Below, piece by piece: positions 41,487 to 50,200 of a DNA stretch of 64,000 nt. This DNA is from Sphingopyxis lindanitolerans. GTDB taxonomy: Bacteria; Pseudomonadota; Alphaproteobacteria; Sphingomonadales; Sphingomonadaceae. Position 1 is the first letter of the stretch. Each line of letters starts with the position of its first letter. The DNA is taken from the NCBI RefSeq assembly GCF_002993885.1, contig NZ_CM009578.1, positions 2,936,009 through 3,000,008 on the forward strand, read 5' to 3'. The notes under the pieces were generated by a model, which did no database searches, was not told the DNA's origin, and was given only the letters and a program-made list of their open reading frames with translations. The position numbers were made by a program, and so were the translations under genes.

Positions 41487-42488
41487 GTGACCAGCGTGCC
41501 GCCAGACATGACCGCCATCGCGATCCGCGAGCCCGGCGGGCCGGAGGTTCTCGTGCCCGAGACGCGGCCGGTGCCGCGACCGGGGCCGGGCGACCTGCTG
41601 ATCCGCGTCGCCGCGGCCGGGGTGAACCGCCCCGACGTGCTCCAGCGCATGGGTTTCTATCCGCCGCCGCCGGGCGCCTCGGACCTGCCGGGGCTCGAGG
41701 TTGCGGGGACGGTCGTCGCGGTCGGGCCGGGCGGCGATCGCGAATGGCTTGGGCAGGCGGTCTGCGCGCTCGTCGCGGGCGGCGGCTATGCCGAATATTG
41801 CGTCGCCCCGACGGGAAGCTGCCTGCCGGTGCCGCAGGGCTTTACGATGGCGGAGGCGGCGGCGCTGCCCGAGACCGTCTTCACCGTCTGGCACAATCTG
41901 TTCGAGCGCGCCTATGTCCGCGAGGGCGAGATCGCGCTGATCCACGGCGGGACGAGCGGCATCGGCACGACCGCGATCGGCCTTTGCAAGCTGTTCGGAA
42001 TCCGGACGATCGTCACCTGCGGCAGCGCCGCGAAATGCGACGCGGCGCGTGCGCTCGGCGCCGATCTGGCGGTCGATTATGCGAGCGAGGATTATGTCGA
42101 GGCGGTGAAGGCCTTCACCGGCGGCAAGGGGGTCGAGGTCGTGCTCGACATGGTCGGCGGCGATTATGTGCCGCGCAACCTGTTATGCCTCGCCGACGAT
42201 GGACGCCATGTGACGATCGCCTTCCAGCGCGGCGCGAAGGTCGAGATCGACATTTCGCAGCTCATGCGCCGCCGCCTGACGATGACCGGATCGACGCTGC
42301 GCGCGCGAAGCGCCGAGTTCAAGGCATTGCTCGCCGACGAAATCCACCGCACCCTGTGGCCGCGCCTCGCCGAGGGCGGCTGGAAACCCGCGATGGATCA
42401 GAGCTTCCCGCTCGCCGAAGCCGCCGCCGCCCACGCGCGGATGCAGGCGGGCGCGCATGTCGGGAAGATCGTGCTGATGGTGGGGTGA
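41487..42488 (+). CDS. NAD(P)H quinone oxidoreductase, PIG3/QOR family
   Basis: A 333-residue zinc-independent medium-chain dehydrogenase of the quinone oxidoreductase/PIG3 group. The substrate domain opens with PGDLLIRVAAAGVNRPDVLQR, the NADPH-binding GGTSGIGTTAIGLCKLFG follows, and the final HVGKIVLMV is typical. It reduces quinones or related alpha,beta-unsaturated ketones in the cytoplasm. The GTG at 41487 is preferred because GGGGGA lies six bases upstream; the alternative ATG at 41508 has no ribosome site. A strong hairpin follows the stop. Confidence 0.87.
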   Translation: MTSVPPDMTAIAIREPGGPEVLVPETRPVPRPGPGDLLIRVAAAGVNRPDVLQRMGFYPPPPGASDLPGLEVAGTVVAVGPGGDREWLGQAVCALVAGGGYAEYCVAPTGSCLPVPQGFTMAEAAALPETVFTVWHNLFERAYVREGEIALIHGGTSGIGTTAIGLCKLFGIRTIVTCGSAAKCDAARALGADLAVDYASEDYVEAVKAFTGGKGVEVVLDMVGGDYVPRNLLCLADDGRHVTIAFQRGAKVEIDISQLMRRRLTMTGSTLRARSAEFKALLADEIHRTLWPRLAEGGWKPAMDQSFPLAEAAAAHARMQAGAHVGKIVLMVG

Positions 42489-42578
42489 CGGAAACGACCG
42501 ATTGCGGCCCCGAAGCGGATGCCGAATCCCCGCTCTTGCCCGTGCGGTCAAACGGGTTTACAGCGACCGCCAATATCC

Positions 42579-42600
42579 GGCCGCCCCGCGAGGGGCGGCC
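42579..42600 (+). terminator. Terminator of the quinone oxidoreductase
   Basis: GGCCGCCCC and GGGGCGGCC form a perfect 9-bp stem with a GCGA loop, followed by CTTTCATTT. It also lies just 30 bases before trcR, so it separates the two transcripts. Confidence 0.8.
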
Positions 42601-42629
42601 CTTTCATTTCCGCTTGGAGAAACCCGGCC

Positions 42630-43295
42630 ATGGCCAATGCCAACCCGACCCCGTTGATGCCGCATGCGACCGCCGCCTGGCTGGTCGACAACACGGGTCT
42701 CACCTTCGTCCAGATCGCCGAATTCTGCGGCATCCACATTCTTGAAGTGCAGGCGATCGCCGACGAGACCGCGGCGACCAAATATACCGGCCGCGATCCG
42801 GTGCGCGCCCACGAACTGTCGATGGACGAGATCGAAAAGGGTCAGGTGGATCCCGACTATAAGCTCAAGATGAGCGTGCAGGGTCAGGACACGATTCGCC
42901 GCACCCGCGGGCCGCGTTACACGCCGGTCAGCAAGCGCCAGGACAAGCCCGACGGCATCGCCTGGATCCTCAAGAACCATCCCGAAGTGTCGGACGGCGC
43001 GATCGGCAAGCTGATCGGCACGACGCGCAACACGATCAACGCGATCCGCGAACGCAGCCATTGGAACAGTGCCAATATCGTCGCGAAGGACCCGGTGACG
43101 CTGGGCCTCTGCTCGCAGCGCGAACTCGATGCGCTCGTCGCCAAGGCCGCGAAGAAGGCCGGGATCAAGGCGCCCGAGGACAGCCGTTTCGAGGGCGATC
43201 GCGAAGCGCTGATCGAGGAATTGCGCGCCGAGCGCACCGCCGCCGCCGAAGCGCGCGCCGCCGAGGATGCGGCCGAAGCCGGCGGCGAAGCCTGA
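42630..43295 (+). CDS. trcR: DUF1013 protein, cell-cycle transcriptional regulator TrcR
   Basis: A 221-residue member of the alphaproteobacterial DUF1013 family, currently named TrcR, a regulator thought to work with RNA polymerase. The N-terminal segment MPHATAAWLVDNTGLTFVQIAEFCG and the central KNHPEVSDGAIGKLIGTTRNTINAI have helix-turn-helix character. The KRQDKPDGIAWIL linker is typical of the family. The C-terminal 40 residues are Glu/Ala-rich and probably helical. GGAGA lies ten bases before the ATG. The MBL-fold gene starts three bases after its stop, so the two are probably cotranscribed. Confidence 0.83.
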   Translation: MANANPTPLMPHATAAWLVDNTGLTFVQIAEFCGIHILEVQAIADETAATKYTGRDPVRAHELSMDEIEKGQVDPDYKLKMSVQGQDTIRRTRGPRYTPVSKRQDKPDGIAWILKNHPEVSDGAIGKLIGTTRNTINAIRERSHWNSANIVAKDPVTLGLCSQRELDALVAKAAKKAGIKAPEDSRFEGDREALIEELRAERTAAAEARAAEDAAEAGGEA

Positions 43296-43298
43296 TCG

Positions 43299-44438
43299 AT
43301 GGCGGGCGCGGGCGACGACGACAATATCCCCGCCGCCAGCGGCTCGCCCGACGCATCGCTGACCCAGGACGACAGCTTCACCGCGACCAGCCACGCCGGG
43401 CTCACATATCCGTGGGGCGACGGCGCGCCGGCGACGGGCGAGGCGATCCGCATCGCGCCCGGCATAAGCTGGGCGCGCATCCCGATGCCCGGCTCGCTCG
43501 GCCACATCAACAGCTGGCTGCTCGACGACGCCGACGACCGGGGCGAGGGGGTCGCGATCGTCGACACCGGCATCTGCCTGACCGTCTGTTCGGACGAATG
43601 GAAGGCGCTTTATGCCGGGGCGCTGAGCGGCACGCGCATCACGCGGGTGATCGGCACCCATCTTCACCCTGACCATATCGGCCTGGCCGGCTGGATCGCG
43701 AAGAAGCAGGGCGTCAAGCTGTGGATGACGCGCGGCGAGATGCTGACCGCGCGCGCGATCGTCGCCGATGTCAGCGAGACGGTGCCCGACGAGGCGCTGG
43801 CGCAATCGCGCGCCGCGGGCTGGGACGATGCGGCGATCGAACAGCAAAAGAGCGAAGGTTGGGGGCGCTTCGCCCTGATGGTCTTTCCGCTGCCGCGCAG
43901 CTATGCGCGGATGCAGGACGGCGACCTCCTCGACATGGGCGCGCACCGCTGGCGCGTCGTCACCGGGTCGGGCCATAGCCCCGAACATGCGTGCCTGTGG
44001 AACGAGCGCGAAGGCGTGCTGGTGTCGGGCGACCAGGTGTTGCCGCGGATCAGTTCGAACGTCTCGGTCAACATCACCGAACCCGACGCCGATCCGCTCG
44101 GCGAATGGCTCGCCTCGATCGACAAATTGCTCGCCACGGTCCCGGCGGACGTCATCACCTGTCCCGCGCATGGCGAGCCCTTCAAGGGGCTGCACGTCCG
44201 CCTGATGGCGCTGCGCGACGAGCATCGCATGCGGCTGTACAATCTCGCCGAAGCCGCAACGAAGGCGCCGATGCGCGCGGTCGACAGCTTTCCTTTGCTC
44301 TTCAACCGCCCGATCGGCAGCCACAATCAGGGCCTCGCCACTGGCGAAGCGCTCGCGCATCTCAAGCGGCTGGAGGTCGAAGGGCGGGTGAAGCGCGAGG
44401 ACCGCGACGGCGTCTGGTGGTATCACGGGGTGGCGTAG
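43299..44438 (+). CDS. MBL-fold metallo-hydrolase
   Basis: A 379-residue metallo-beta-lactamase-fold hydrolase. The metal motif HLHPDH (in GTHLHPDHIGLAGW) is complete and a later GSGHSPEHACLW and CPAHGEP supply further ligands. The C-terminal HLKRLEVEGRVKRE segment resembles the winged tail of the LACTB2/thioesterase-like group. Probably a hydrolase of thioesters or related compounds in the cytoplasm; the substrate is unknown. It starts three bases after trcR. Confidence 0.87.
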   Translation: MAGAGDDDNIPAASGSPDASLTQDDSFTATSHAGLTYPWGDGAPATGEAIRIAPGISWARIPMPGSLGHINSWLLDDADDRGEGVAIVDTGICLTVCSDEWKALYAGALSGTRITRVIGTHLHPDHIGLAGWIAKKQGVKLWMTRGEMLTARAIVADVSETVPDEALAQSRAAGWDDAAIEQQKSEGWGRFALMVFPLPRSYARMQDGDLLDMGAHRWRVVTGSGHSPEHACLWNEREGVLVSGDQVLPRISSNVSVNITEPDADPLGEWLASIDKLLATVPADVITCPAHGEPFKGLHVRLMALRDEHRMRLYNLAEAATKAPMRAVDSFPLLFNRPIGSHNQGLATGEALAHLKRLEVEGRVKREDRDGVWWYHGVA

Positions 44439-44496
44439 ATCCTCTCGCGCAAAGCTGCGCGCGCGCGATCGCGATCTATTCCGTTGGATGGGCGGC

Positions 44497-45204
44497 TCAG
44501 TTGCCGGGCGCATCGGCGATGGCGCGAATCCGGTCGGGCGACCTGATGACCAGATGGCGATGGCGGGTGACCAGCAGGCCCCGGCGTTCCCAGTCGGCGA
44601 TGATCCGGCTGACGGTGTGGAGCGTGGTGCCCGCGATGTCGGCGATATCCTTGCGCCGTAGCGGAAATTCGATTTGCACGCCATCGCCGGTTCGGCGCCC
44701 CGCCTGGTCGAGCAGCCGCAGCAGCGTCCGCGCGACGCGGCGGTCGGCGCGCTGCGTCGCCAGTTCGCGCAGCCGTTCCTGCGCTTCGCCCAGCCGCTTG
44801 CCGACGATGGCGACCATGTTGATCGCGATTTGCGAATGGCGCTGCATCAGCGCGAGCAGGTCGGCGGGATCCCAGCTCAGCTCGACCGCATCGACCATCG
44901 CGGTCGCGTCGGCGGGATAGAGGCCGTCGGTCAGCACCGGAACACAGCCGAAGATTTCGCCCGGACCGATGAAGCGGACGAGACCCTCCTCACCGTCGCT
45001 GCCCGATTGGGTGATGCGCACGCAGCCCGACAGCAAGGCATGGGCGCGGCCGGCGCGCTCACCCTGGTCGAAAATCCGCACGCCGCGCGCAACTGTGCGC
45101 GCACCGGCCATCGCCGCCGCCGCCGCCCGCACGGGGACGGGCAACGACGCAAACAAGGCCATGTCGGCGAGCGCCTTGGCATCGACGGGAATCGGGGCAG
45201 CCAT
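44497..45204 (-). CDS. Crp/Fnr-family regulator, Dnr/NnrR-like
   Basis: A 235-residue cAMP-receptor-fold regulator. The effector domain covers about residues 15-140. It lacks the clustered N-terminal Cys of Fnr. The C-terminal winged helix has recognition helix TTLHTVSRIIADWE, where the usual ETVSR of Fnr reads HTVSR. That variant is common among NO-responsive Dnr/NnrR-like proteins, which bind haem. It is divergent from the nor genes, with a TTGAT-type half-conserved box 41 bases upstream. NO sensing is inferred from this context, not shown by sequence. Confidence 0.75.
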   Translation of the reverse strand: MAAPIPVDAKALADMALFASLPVPVRAAAAAMAGARTVARGVRIFDQGERAGRAHALLSGCVRITQSGSDGEEGLVRFIGPGEIFGCVPVLTDGLYPADATAMVDAVELSWDPADLLALMQRHSQIAINMVAIVGKRLGEAQERLRELATQRADRRVARTLLRLLDQAGRRTGDGVQIEFPLRRKDIADIAGTTLHTVSRIIADWERRGLLVTRHRHLVIRSPDRIRAIADAPGN

Positions 45205-45244
45205 AGTCTGCTTCTAGGCGCGGTCGGGCAGGAAAGGCAGAAGT

Positions 45245-45258
45245 TTGATCCAGCGCAA
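45245..45258. promoter_or_regulatory. Half-conserved FNR/DNR-type box
   Basis: TTGAT-CCAG-CGCAA: the left half is the FNR/DNR consensus and the right half matches ATCAA at three of five positions. It lies in the divergent promoter between the Crp/Fnr regulator and the operon leading to norB, so it could serve both. Confidence 0.45.
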
Positions 45259-45321
45259 ATCCATTGCTGTCGACTCTGCTATCGTCGCGGGCGAGGGGAA
45301 GGGTCGCCCTATGGAGAATGG

Positions 45322-45471
45322 ATGATGTTCTGTCCGGAATGCGGCGAAATAATCGGAGCCGGGCCACTCGATATGCGACGCGCCCGCCATGACAAGCGCG
45401 ATGGCGTCGCAAGGGCTCTTGGCCGGCGGCTCCGTGTCTTCCTCAGCCGCCGCCGGCCTCGGGAAAGCTGA
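45322..45471 (+). CDS. Possible small CPEC-motif protein
   Basis: A 49-residue open frame starting MMFCPECGEIIGAG, with a ribosome site GGAG five bases upstream. It carries one CxxC knuckle like the first half of a zinc ribbon; the remainder is rich in Arg. It is the first frame after the divergent promoter and ends two bases before the cupin start. Either a small leader protein of the nor operon or a chance frame. I do not recognise a family. Confidence 0.3.
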   Translation: MMFCPECGEIIGAGPLDMRRARHDKRDGVARALGRRLRVFLSRRRPRES

Positions 45472-45473
45472 GC

Positions 45474-45818
45474 ATGGCGCTGCACCATTGCCAGTCGGGC
45501 GAAGTGGCGCACCTCGGCATGATCGACGATCCGGCGACCGCGACGGCGGCGCTGGCCCGGACCGCGGCTTTCGAGGCGATCCACCTCGTCGTGCGCGCCG
45601 GGCAATCGATCGCGCCGCATCGGGTCGCGGGATCGATGACGCTTTATTGCATCGCGGGGCATGTGCGGCTCGACAGCGGCGTTCCCGTCGAACTGCGGGC
45701 CGGCGACTGGCTGTTCCTCGAACCGGGGACGCCGCACGCGGTCGAAGCGATCGCGGACGCGGCGCTGCTGCTGACGATCTTGTTCGATGAAGGCGACGCC
45801 GGCCGGGCGACGCGCTGA
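45474..45818 (+). CDS. Cupin-domain protein
   Basis: A 114-residue single-domain cupin. The beta-barrel motifs are recognisable: LVVRAGQSIAPHRVAGSMTLYCIAGHVRL (motif 1, with His) and LRAGDWLFLEPGTPHAVEA (motif 2, with His). Small cupins of this type occur in nitric oxide and nitrite reduction clusters, but their role is not settled. GGGAAAG lies upstream. It is followed 30 bases later by norB and is probably in the same operon. Confidence 0.78.
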   Translation: MALHHCQSGEVAHLGMIDDPATATAALARTAAFEAIHLVVRAGQSIAPHRVAGSMTLYCIAGHVRLDSGVPVELRAGDWLFLEPGTPHAVEAIADAALLLTILFDEGDAGRATR

Positions 45819-45848
45819 CACGGGTTTTGGAACGACGGGGGGCTTCAA

Positions 45849-48101
45849 GTGGGCGAATATCGCAAGCTTTGGTGGGCGTTGATCGCGGTCCTGACGGTGA
45901 CCTTCGCCGTTCTCGGCATTTCGGGGGTCGAGGTTTATCGCAAGGCGCCGCCGATCCCGGCCGAGGTCGTTACCGCCTCGGGCCAGGTGCTGATGACGCA
46001 CGACGACATCATGGCCGGGCAGGCGGCGTGGCAGAGCACCGGCGGGATGCAGCTCGGTTCGATCTGGGGGCACGGCGCCTATCAGGCGCCTGACTGGTCG
46101 GCCGACTGGCTGCACCGCGAATTGGTCGCCTGGCTGAGCCTTGCGGCCGCCGAAAGCTATGGCAAGGCGTTCGACGATCTCAGCGTCGAGCAAAAGGCGG
46201 CGCTCACCCATCGGCTGAAGCAGGAATATCGGGAAGGCGGCCTCGATGCCGCGACGGGCGTGGTCACCGTGTCGGATCGCCGCGCCCGCGCGATCGCGCT
46301 GACGGCCGCCCATTATGACCGGCTCTATGGCAGCGATCCGGCACTGCGCGAAATGCGCGACAATTATGCGATGAAGGAGGACACGCTGCCGAGCGCGCAG
46401 AAGCGGCAGAAGCTGACCAATTTCTTCTTCTGGACCGCGTGGGCCGCATCGGCGGAACGGCCGGGGACGGTCGCCACTTACACCAACAACTGGCCGCCCG
46501 AGCCGCTGATCGGCAACCAGCCGACGCCGGAGAATATCCTGTGGTCGCTCGCCTGCGTCGTCATCCTGATCGCGGGCGTCGGGTCGCTGATCTGGGGCTG
46601 GGCCTTCCTGCGCCGCCACGACGATACCCCGCTCGTCGCCGCGGACAAGGATCCGCTGACGCTCGCGGCGTTGACGCCGTCGCAGCGCGCGCTCGGCAAA
46701 TATCTGTTCGTGGTGCTGGCGCTGTTCATCTTTCAAGTGTTCATCGGCGGCTTTACCGCGCATTACACCATTGAAGGACAAAGCTTTTACGGCGTCGATG
46801 TGTCGCAGTGGTTTCCCTATGCGCTGACTCGTACCTGGCATATTCAAAGCGCGGTGATGTGGATCGCGACGGCGTTCCTGGCCACCGGGCTGTTCCTGGG
46901 ACCCGTCATCCACGGCGGCGATCCGAAGTATCAGAAACTGGGGGTCGATCTGTTGTTCTGGGCGCTGATCCTGGTCGTCGTAGGGTCGTTCGTCGGCAAT
47001 TATCTGTCGATCGCGCAGGTGATGCCCGACGGGCTCGGCTTCTGGCTGGGGCATCAGGGCTATGAATTCCTCGACCTGGGCCGCGTCTGGCAGATCGCGT
47101 TGTTCGGCGGGCTGCTGTTCTGGCTGGTGCTGATGCTGCGCTGCATGATGCCGGCGCTCCGCCGCGAGGATGGCGGCGACAAGAATCTGCTCGCGCTACT
47201 CACCCTCTCCACCGTCGCCATCGGCCTCTTCTATGGCTCGGGTCTCTTCTATGGCGAGCGCACCCACATCACGATCATGGAATATTGGCGCTGGTGGGTC
47301 GTCCATCTGTGGGTCGAGGGCATATTCGAGGTGTTCGCCACCGCCGCCATTGCCTTTATTTTCGCGTCGATGGGATTGGTGTCGAAGCGGATCGCGACCG
47401 CGGCCAGCCTCGCTTCGGCCTCGCTGTTCATGGTCGGCGGCGTGCCGGGCACCTTCCACCATCTTTATTTCTCGGGGACGACGACGCCGGTCATGGCGGT
47501 CGGCGCGGCGTTCAGCGCACTCGAAGTCGTGCCGCTGATCGTGCTCGGCTATGAAGCATGGGAACATTGGAGCCTGCGCGATCGGGCGCCATGGATGCGT
47601 CCGCTGCGCTGGCCCTTGCTGTGCTTCGTCGCGGTTGCCTTTTGGAACATGCTCGGCGCCGGGGTCTTCGGCTTCATGATCAACACGCCGGTCGCGCTCT
47701 TTTATCTCCAGGGGCTCAACACCACCGCGGTCCATGCCCATGCGGCGCTGTTCGGGGTCTATGGTTTCCTTGCCCTTGGTTTCACCCTGCTGGTGCTGCG
47801 CTATATCCGGCCCGAGATCGCGTTCAACGAGCGGCTGATGCGCCTCGGCTTCTGGGGGCTCAACGCCGGATTGGTGCTGATGATCTTCACCAGCCTGCTG
47901 CCGGTCGGGCTGTTCCAGTTCGAGGCGAGCGTGACCACCGGCATGTGGTACGCACGCAGCGATGCGTTCCTGCAACAGGACTTCCTCGAAACGTTGCGCT
48001 GGATCCGCACCTTTGGCGACGTCGTGTTCATCGTCGGTGCGGTCGCGGTCGCGTGGCAGGTCGTGATCCTGGGCCTGTGGCGCAAGGGGGCGAAGGCATG
48101 A
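45849..48101 (+). CDS. norB: Quinol-dependent nitric oxide reductase (qNor)
   Basis: A 750-residue membrane haem-copper-superfamily enzyme that reduces two NO to nitrous oxide using quinol. The N-terminal periplasmic domain after the first helix contains the fused cytochrome-like region typical of qNor, replacing NorC. The rest has about 12 membrane helices with haem and non-haem iron ligands in WWVVHLWVEGIFE (including the Glu) and GTFHHLYFSG. The start is a GTG with a GGGGGG-rich leader upstream. It overlaps nnrS by four bases. No nitrite or nitrous oxide reductase is present, so detoxification of NO is likely. Confidence 0.95.
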   Translation: MGEYRKLWWALIAVLTVTFAVLGISGVEVYRKAPPIPAEVVTASGQVLMTHDDIMAGQAAWQSTGGMQLGSIWGHGAYQAPDWSADWLHRELVAWLSLAAAESYGKAFDDLSVEQKAALTHRLKQEYREGGLDAATGVVTVSDRRARAIALTAAHYDRLYGSDPALREMRDNYAMKEDTLPSAQKRQKLTNFFFWTAWAASAERPGTVATYTNNWPPEPLIGNQPTPENILWSLACVVILIAGVGSLIWGWAFLRRHDDTPLVAADKDPLTLAALTPSQRALGKYLFVVLALFIFQVFIGGFTAHYTIEGQSFYGVDVSQWFPYALTRTWHIQSAVMWIATAFLATGLFLGPVIHGGDPKYQKLGVDLLFWALILVVVGSFVGNYLSIAQVMPDGLGFWLGHQGYEFLDLGRVWQIALFGGLLFWLVLMLRCMMPALRREDGGDKNLLALLTLSTVAIGLFYGSGLFYGERTHITIMEYWRWWVVHLWVEGIFEVFATAAIAFIFASMGLVSKRIATAASLASASLFMVGGVPGTFHHLYFSGTTTPVMAVGAAFSALEVVPLIVLGYEAWEHWSLRDRAPWMRPLRWPLLCFVAVAFWNMLGAGVFGFMINTPVALFYLQGLNTTAVHAHAALFGVYGFLALGFTLLVLRYIRPEIAFNERLMRLGFWGLNAGLVLMIFTSLLPVGLFQFEASVTTGMWYARSDAFLQQDFLETLRWIRTFGDVVFIVGAVAVAWQVVILGLWRKGAKA

Positions 48102-49291
48102 CCATGATGGCGCCCGCGCCTGCGGGAGTCGACGACGGCTCCCCGCTTTGGCTGCGCGGCGGGTATCGCCTGCTGTTCGGGGCCGGGGCGCTGTGGGCGG
48201 CGCTCGTCGTCGCCCTGTGGGTCGGCGCGTTCGGCGGGCGCTGGACGTTGCCGACCGCGACGGCGCCGCTCGCCTGGCATCAGCACGAGATGCTGTTCGG
48301 CTATCTCGGCGCGGTGATCGGCGGGTTCGTCAGCGCCGCTATGCCCAATTGGACCGGGCGCCCGACGGTGACGGGGTGGCGCGTCGCCGCGGTCGTCGCC
48401 CTGTGGCTGGCGGCGCGGCTGGCGATCCTTTTTTCGGCGACCGTGCCGCCGCTCGTCGGCGCGGCGCTCGACATCCTCTATCTGCTTCTGCTCCTCGCCT
48501 ATGCGGCGCACGAGATTTTCGTCTCGGGCAACCGCAACAAGCCGATCCTGATCGTGCTTTTCCTGTTCGCGGTCGCCTGCGCGCTCGACCATGCCGCGAT
48601 GATGGGGGCGATCGCCGATCCGATGCTCGGGATGCGGATGGGCCTGGCGATGATCCTGTTGCTGATCTCGCTGATCGGCGGCCGCATCATCCCGGCCTTC
48701 ACCCGCAACTGGCTGATGCGGCAGGGGCGCGGCGACGACCTGCCGACCTTGCCGAACCGTTTCGACCTGGCGGTGATCGGCGCCACGGCGCTGGCGCTTG
48801 CCGCATGGATCGTCGGCCCCGCGAGCCCGGTCGCGGCGGGGCTGCTGATCGGCGCGGGCGCCCTTCACGCGGTCCGCCTCGCGCGCTGGGCCGGTTTGAA
48901 GGCGCTGCGCGATCCGCTCGTCTTCGTCCTCCACCTGTCCTACGCTTGGTTGCCCGCGGGGTTGATCCTGCTTGGGTGCGCGATGCTGCATCCGCTGCTT
49001 CCGGTGTCGAGCGCGATCCACGCACTCGGTGCGGGCGCGATGGGGGCGATGACGCTGGCGGTGATGACGCGCGCGACGCGGGGGCATAGCGGGCGGCCGC
49101 TCGAGGCCGACCGTGCGACCGTCCTGATCTATATATTGGTCCATCTCGGCGCGTTGCTGCGCGTGATCGCGCCGTTGCTGCCGTTCGACTATCTGCTGGT
49201 CATCGCGGTCGCGGGTGGGCTTTGGGCGGCGGCCTTCCTGCTGTTCCTGCTCGTCTATGTCCCGATGGCGGTGCGACCGGCGCCGGCATGA
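48098..49291 (+). CDS. nnrS: NnrS family haem/copper membrane protein
   Basis: A 397-residue protein with about 12 hydrophobic helices. The NnrS signature WHQHEMLFGYLGAVIGGF (residues about 60-77) and GGRIIPAFTRNW are present. NnrS proteins protect cells against nitric oxide damage and bind haem and copper; the precise mechanism is not known. It starts inside the norB stop (ATGA) and overlaps the Fnr gene by four bases at its end, giving tight translational coupling of the three. Confidence 0.92.
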   Translation: MTMMAPAPAGVDDGSPLWLRGGYRLLFGAGALWAALVVALWVGAFGGRWTLPTATAPLAWHQHEMLFGYLGAVIGGFVSAAMPNWTGRPTVTGWRVAAVVALWLAARLAILFSATVPPLVGAALDILYLLLLLAYAAHEIFVSGNRNKPILIVLFLFAVACALDHAAMMGAIADPMLGMRMGLAMILLLISLIGGRIIPAFTRNWLMRQGRGDDLPTLPNRFDLAVIGATALALAAWIVGPASPVAAGLLIGAGALHAVRLARWAGLKALRDPLVFVLHLSYAWLPAGLILLGCAMLHPLLPVSSAIHALGAGAMGAMTLAVMTRATRGHSGRPLEADRATVLIYILVHLGALLRVIAPLLPFDYLLVIAVAGGLWAAAFLLFLLVYVPMAVRPAPA

Positions 49292-50046
49292 TCGCCGCGG
49301 CCGCCGCCCGCCCATCGTCTCTTCCCAGCGTCGCCGCGCTCGACTATGGCGGAGAGGTGACCGATTGTGCAACCTGCGTCGTCCGCAACCGGGCGATCTG
49401 CGCAAGCCTCGATGCCGACGAGTTGGCGCTGCTCGGCAAGCTGGGCCGCCGTCACCGCCTGCGGGCGGGGCATAGCTTGCTGTGGGAGGGCGATGACGCG
49501 CCGCTGGTCGCCAATGTTATGGACGGCGTGCTGAAGCTGGCCGTCGCGGCCGCCGATGGCCGCGAGCAGATCGTCGGCATCGTCTTTCCGTCCGATTTCA
49601 TCGGCCGGCCGTTCGGCAAGGAAAGCCCTTACAGCGCCACGGCCATCACCGATGTCGAGGTCTGCGTCTTCCATCGCGCCAGCTTCGACGATTTCACGAG
49701 CGCGCACCCCGATTTGCAGCACAAGCTGCTGCGCCGCACGCTCGACGAACTCGACCGCGCGCGGCACTGGATGATGCTGCTCGGCCGCAAATCGGCCGAG
49801 GAAAAGGTCGCGTCCTTCCTGCTCGAAATGTCCGAACGCTTGTCGGGGCAGGCCTGCGACGCCGACGCGCAGCGCGGCTTCGAGCTGCCGTTCGGCCGCC
49901 AGCAGATCGCCGACATATTGGGGCTGACGATCGAGACGACGAGCCGTCAGCTCACCCGGATGCGCGCCAACGGCCTGGTCGACCTGCCGTCGCGCCGCGA
50001 AATCGTGATCAACGACCGTGCGGCGATGGAGGCGATCGCGGGCTGA
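49288..50046 (+). CDS. fnrL: FNR-type oxygen-sensing transcriptional regulator
   Basis: A 252-residue Crp/Fnr regulator. Cys27, Cys30 and Cys38 (DCATCVVRNRAIC) together with Cys126 (VEVCVFH) match the pattern that holds an oxygen-labile 4Fe-4S cluster. The recognition helix ETTSRQLTRMR, with Glu and Ser-Arg, is the type that reads TTGAT half-sites. It should dimerise and bind the box at 50113-50126 when oxygen is low, switching on ccoN. It overlaps nnrS, so it is made together with NO-handling proteins. Numbering is from the ATG at 49288. Confidence 0.92.
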   Translation: MIAAAAARPSSLPSVAALDYGGEVTDCATCVVRNRAICASLDADELALLGKLGRRHRLRAGHSLLWEGDDAPLVANVMDGVLKLAVAAADGREQIVGIVFPSDFIGRPFGKESPYSATAITDVEVCVFHRASFDDFTSAHPDLQHKLLRRTLDELDRARHWMMLLGRKSAEEKVASFLLEMSERLSGQACDADAQRGFELPFGRQQIADILGLTIETTSRQLTRMRANGLVDLPSRREIVINDRAAMEAIAG

Positions 50047-50112
50047 CCGTCTTTAGCCATTGTTCCCGCACCTGGGACAATTGGTCCCATTGACGCACTG
50101 CAACATTTTTCG

Positions 50113-50126
50113 TTGATCCAAGTCAA
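50113..50126 (+). promoter_or_regulatory. FNR box upstream of ccoN
   Basis: TTGATCCAAGTCAA matches the FNR consensus TTGAT-N4-ATCAA at nine of ten half-site positions. It lies 75 bases before the ccoN start, so a promoter with transcription beginning near 50160 (box centred near -41) is plausible. Confidence 0.85.
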
Positions 50127-50200
50127 TGTTCGGGGCCGCTCGCGCGGCCATGGACGGTCAGATATGCGCGCGATGTCGCTGCGCCGAACGGGGATTCGCG

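Noticed and set aside
45389..45790. Alternative frame overlapping the cupin gene
   Set aside because: It is rich in Arg, Ala and Gly and lacks motifs, whereas the cupin frame has both cupin boxes. It is a shadow frame.
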